This document shows, piece after piece, positions 23,179-24,932 of a stretch of 24,932 bases of DNA. Position numbers and translations under genes: made by a program. Within the stretch, counting starts at the first letter, position 1, and each line of letters opens with the position of its first letter. The DNA lies in IMG/VR virus record IMGVR_UViG_3300017732_000061, positions 1 to 24,932 of that record; one strand, written 5' to 3'. This DNA comes from a virus. Under the pieces are notes generated by a model, which worked only from the letters and a program-made list of their open reading frames with translations, had not been told where the DNA came from and searched no databases.

Positions 23179-24932
23179 GATACTAAATCTCTTTTTAAAA
23201 ATAAATTATTTAGTGTTTTTGTAACTTGATGAACATTCTTAGGATCAATGAACGTTGCGCTTTTACCATACATAGTTCTAAAAGCTTCAACCAATTCATT
23301 TAATCTAATAGATGTTACATCTGTTTCTATAAAATAACTTAATACTTTAACACCTTTTTTCTTAATATTACTAACTGCCCTAGCTGTGTCTAATATAGCT
23401 GATTTTCCTTTATATATAAATCCACTACTTTCAAATGTAGGAAAACCATCGCTCATATTAATTAAATAACTGTCTAAATAATATGAAGAACTTGGGATAT
23501 ATTGATTTAAAGCATTTAAACACATACCTTCTGGTGTTAACCCACTAACTTTAAAGTAAGCTAGTTTTTTAAGATCACTTAATGTATGTTTTTTGCTATC
23601 AAAAGCCAAAATCAATAATGGAATATGTGCTGTTTTTGATGATAGACTTGGATCTTCACCAGTAGTTCTAATAGATATAGTTAAATCTATATTTTGCATA
23701 TGTAAAGACACATAACCTAACGCAACAGTGTTAATTAATACTTGATCCCACTTTTCACCTTGCATACTACCACTACCATCAATTGATAAGTGTATACTAA
23801 TAGGTTTATATTGTGCTCTGTCTATCTTATAAAATATATCATTTTCAAAATTAGCAGCGTATACTCTTCTAGCATCAATTTTACCTGATTTTAGTCTTTT
23901 GGATGCTAAAGTTACTTGTTCGTTTGTAATTTGTAATTTACGTAATAATTTTTTTCCTAAATTTATACCCGCGTTTACATTATTATTACACGCAAAATCT
24001 GGGTATTTAAAAATACCATATAAATTGCTATCAACTATAGACTTAGTAATTCCATCAATTACATGTACTTTTCTATCAGTGCGTTTAACTCCGTTTTTAT
24101 CAACAGCAGATACTTTATCTTCTTTAATATTAGATTTGCTAATAGCTTCAATTTGGTTAAGTTCTTTTTTAGAACTTGTAGCTTTATGTATTTTACCGTT
24201 TATAAATTGTTCTTGTTTCGCAAATGCTTTTTTAGTTTCTTCTCTTGATGGCGCTTTATCACTAGTATTTTGCTTATTTTTTTGTACTTGGGATTTACGT
24301 TCTTCAGGTGTCATTAACATAAAATGAGCACTTAATAATCCATATAATGTAATGGCTAATTCTAATGAATCCATTGTATCTTTTAACCTATCAATATTTT
24401 TCAAATCAATTGCTTTAAATATTGTAGGCAAACATTTAAGTGCATTAAGATCTGTATTTTTATTAAAAATATTAATAATTCTAAATAGATATGAATTCCA
24501 ATTTTCATCTCTATATTCAGGGCCCCTTAATGCCTTATCAACAGTTTTACTATAAAAATATCTTTCGTACATAGATCTATAATACCCCTGATATCCTGGT
24601 GCATTTTTATATACCAACGAGTCAATTCGGCGATCTTCTACAAAATTTAATAAAGTTGCAATAATATCGTGACCAGATTGAATGTTTCTGTTATATAATA
24701 AATTTTTCAAGTATTTTAACACATGAAAATCAGTATATTTACAATGGGCTGCTTCATGGAGCGCAGTACCTACTACACTATCTATAGTATTCATTGTAAT
24801 AGTTGATGATATTGTGATTCTTTTACCATTTGTAAATGAATCTGCATCATTATTTGACTGAAAATCGACTTTGATTTCTTTTTCTGTTAATATTTTAACA
24901 AAATTAGTAATAGCACGTTGAGTGTTAGCTAA
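23175..24932 (-). CDS. CobT-like protein with HExxH metallopeptidase motif and VWA domain (5' end beyond window)
   Basis: The minus-strand frame is open from the right edge, so the true start lies outside. By hand translation 46 further codons precede the first internal Met at 24794 (ending RITISSTIT before MNTIDSVVG), giving 585 visible residues. A zinc-peptidase-like motif, TALHEAAHCKYTDFH, is followed by LLNFVEDRRIDSL, the second conserved acidic helix. Residues 215-285 of the visible part are charged and linker-like. The C-terminal half is a von Willebrand A domain with an intact MIDAS: SIDGSGSMQG (DxSxS), Thr in SGLTPEGM, and Asp in NMSDGFPTF. Proteins of this layout usually work with a MoxR/CobS-type AAA+ ATPase to remodel targets. 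The partner gene would be expected just upstream, outside the window. The phage target is unknown. Confidence 0.85.
   Translation of the reverse strand, partial: LANTQRAITNFVKILTEKEIKVDFQSNNDADSFTNGKRITISSTITMNTIDSVVGTALHEAAHCKYTDFHVLKYLKNLLYNRNIQSGHDIIATLLNFVEDRRIDSLVYKNAPGYQGYYRSMYERYFYSKTVDKALRGPEYRDENWNSYLFRIINIFNKNTDLNALKCLPTIFKAIDLKNIDRLKDTMDSLELAITLYGLLSAHFMLMTPEERKSQVQKNKQNTSDKAPSREETKKAFAKQEQFINGKIHKATSSKKELNQIEAISKSNIKEDKVSAVDKNGVKRTDRKVHVIDGITKSIVDSNLYGIFKYPDFACNNNVNAGINLGKKLLRKLQITNEQVTLASKRLKSGKIDARRVYAANFENDIFYKIDRAQYKPISIHLSIDGSGSMQGEKWDQVLINTVALGYVSLHMQNIDLTISIRTTGEDPSLSSKTAHIPLLILAFDSKKHTLSDLKKLAYFKVSGLTPEGMCLNALNQYIPSSSYYLDSYLINMSDGFPTFESSGFIYKGKSAILDTARAVSNIKKKGVKVLSYFIETDVTSIRLNELVEAFRTMYGKSATFIDPKNVHQVTKTLNNLFLKRDLVS

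Noticed and set aside
23899-24555. Plus-strand open frames opposite the VWA gene
   Set aside because: The minus-strand frame encodes full metallopeptidase and MIDAS motifs across this region. The plus-strand frames have none and no supporting context.
1-24932. tRNA genes, insertion sequences, integrase or attachment sites
   Set aside because: No cloverleaf-like segment, transposase or integrase frame, or flanking direct repeat was seen; gaps are too short to hold tRNAs except possibly 13434-13507 and 22222-22300, which contain terminator hairpins and AT-rich sequence.

Overview
The window is a compact, very AT-rich stretch from a contractile-tailed (T4-like, myovirus-type) bacteriophage. Every supported gene lies on the minus strand, so transcription runs from high to low coordinates. 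Genes are separated by a few bases or overlap (many ATGA or TAATG junctions), and no gap reaches 300 bases. The host is probably a marine member of the Bacteroidota, most likely a flavobacterium. The evidence is three signal peptides of the MKK...Q type, a giant surface protein ending in a type IX secretion (T9SS) sorting domain, and start codons that almost never carry a Shine-Dalgarno sequence. The host call is inference from these signals.

Layout in order of transcription. (1) 24932-22301: a partial metallopeptidase-motif/VWA protein of CobT type, then four small proteins, closed by a strong intrinsic terminator (about 22256-22282). (2) 22221-16156: an export/surface module made of a signal-peptide protein with outer-membrane features, a small membrane-anchored coiled coil, a signal-peptide thioredoxin-fold protein without CxxC, and a 1413-residue protein with a signal peptide, a MAM-like domain, 28 Cys-containing repeats of about 26 residues, and a C-terminal T9SS tag. 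(3) 16105-13508: a Lys/Glu coiled-coil protein, a basic protein, a highly acidic protein, and a protein with a PD-(D/E)xK-like motif, followed by a weak terminator. (4) 13433-10901: small conserved phage-type proteins, an HD-domain phosphohydrolase, a small membrane protein, and a divergent sigma factor resembling the T4 gp55 late sigma. (5) 10872-1: the baseplate block. It holds a helical protein, a gp5-like spike fused to an N-acetylmuramoyl-L-alanine amidase, a separate beta-helix needle-like protein, a hydrophobic helical protein, a small helical protein, gp25, gp6, a DNRLRE-like structural protein, a coiled-coil protein, and a large virion protein that runs off the left edge.

The genes suggest a late, virion-building region driven by a phage sigma factor. 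A recurring TATATTTAT-type element sits in four of the five real intergenic gaps. The baseplate genes build the cell-puncturing device. The export module is the most unusual part: it appears designed to change the infected cell's surface, or to provide adhesive material, by using the host's own type IX secretion system. Capsid, terminase, sheath and replication genes are not in this window. No tRNA, rRNA, CRISPR array or insertion sequence was seen.
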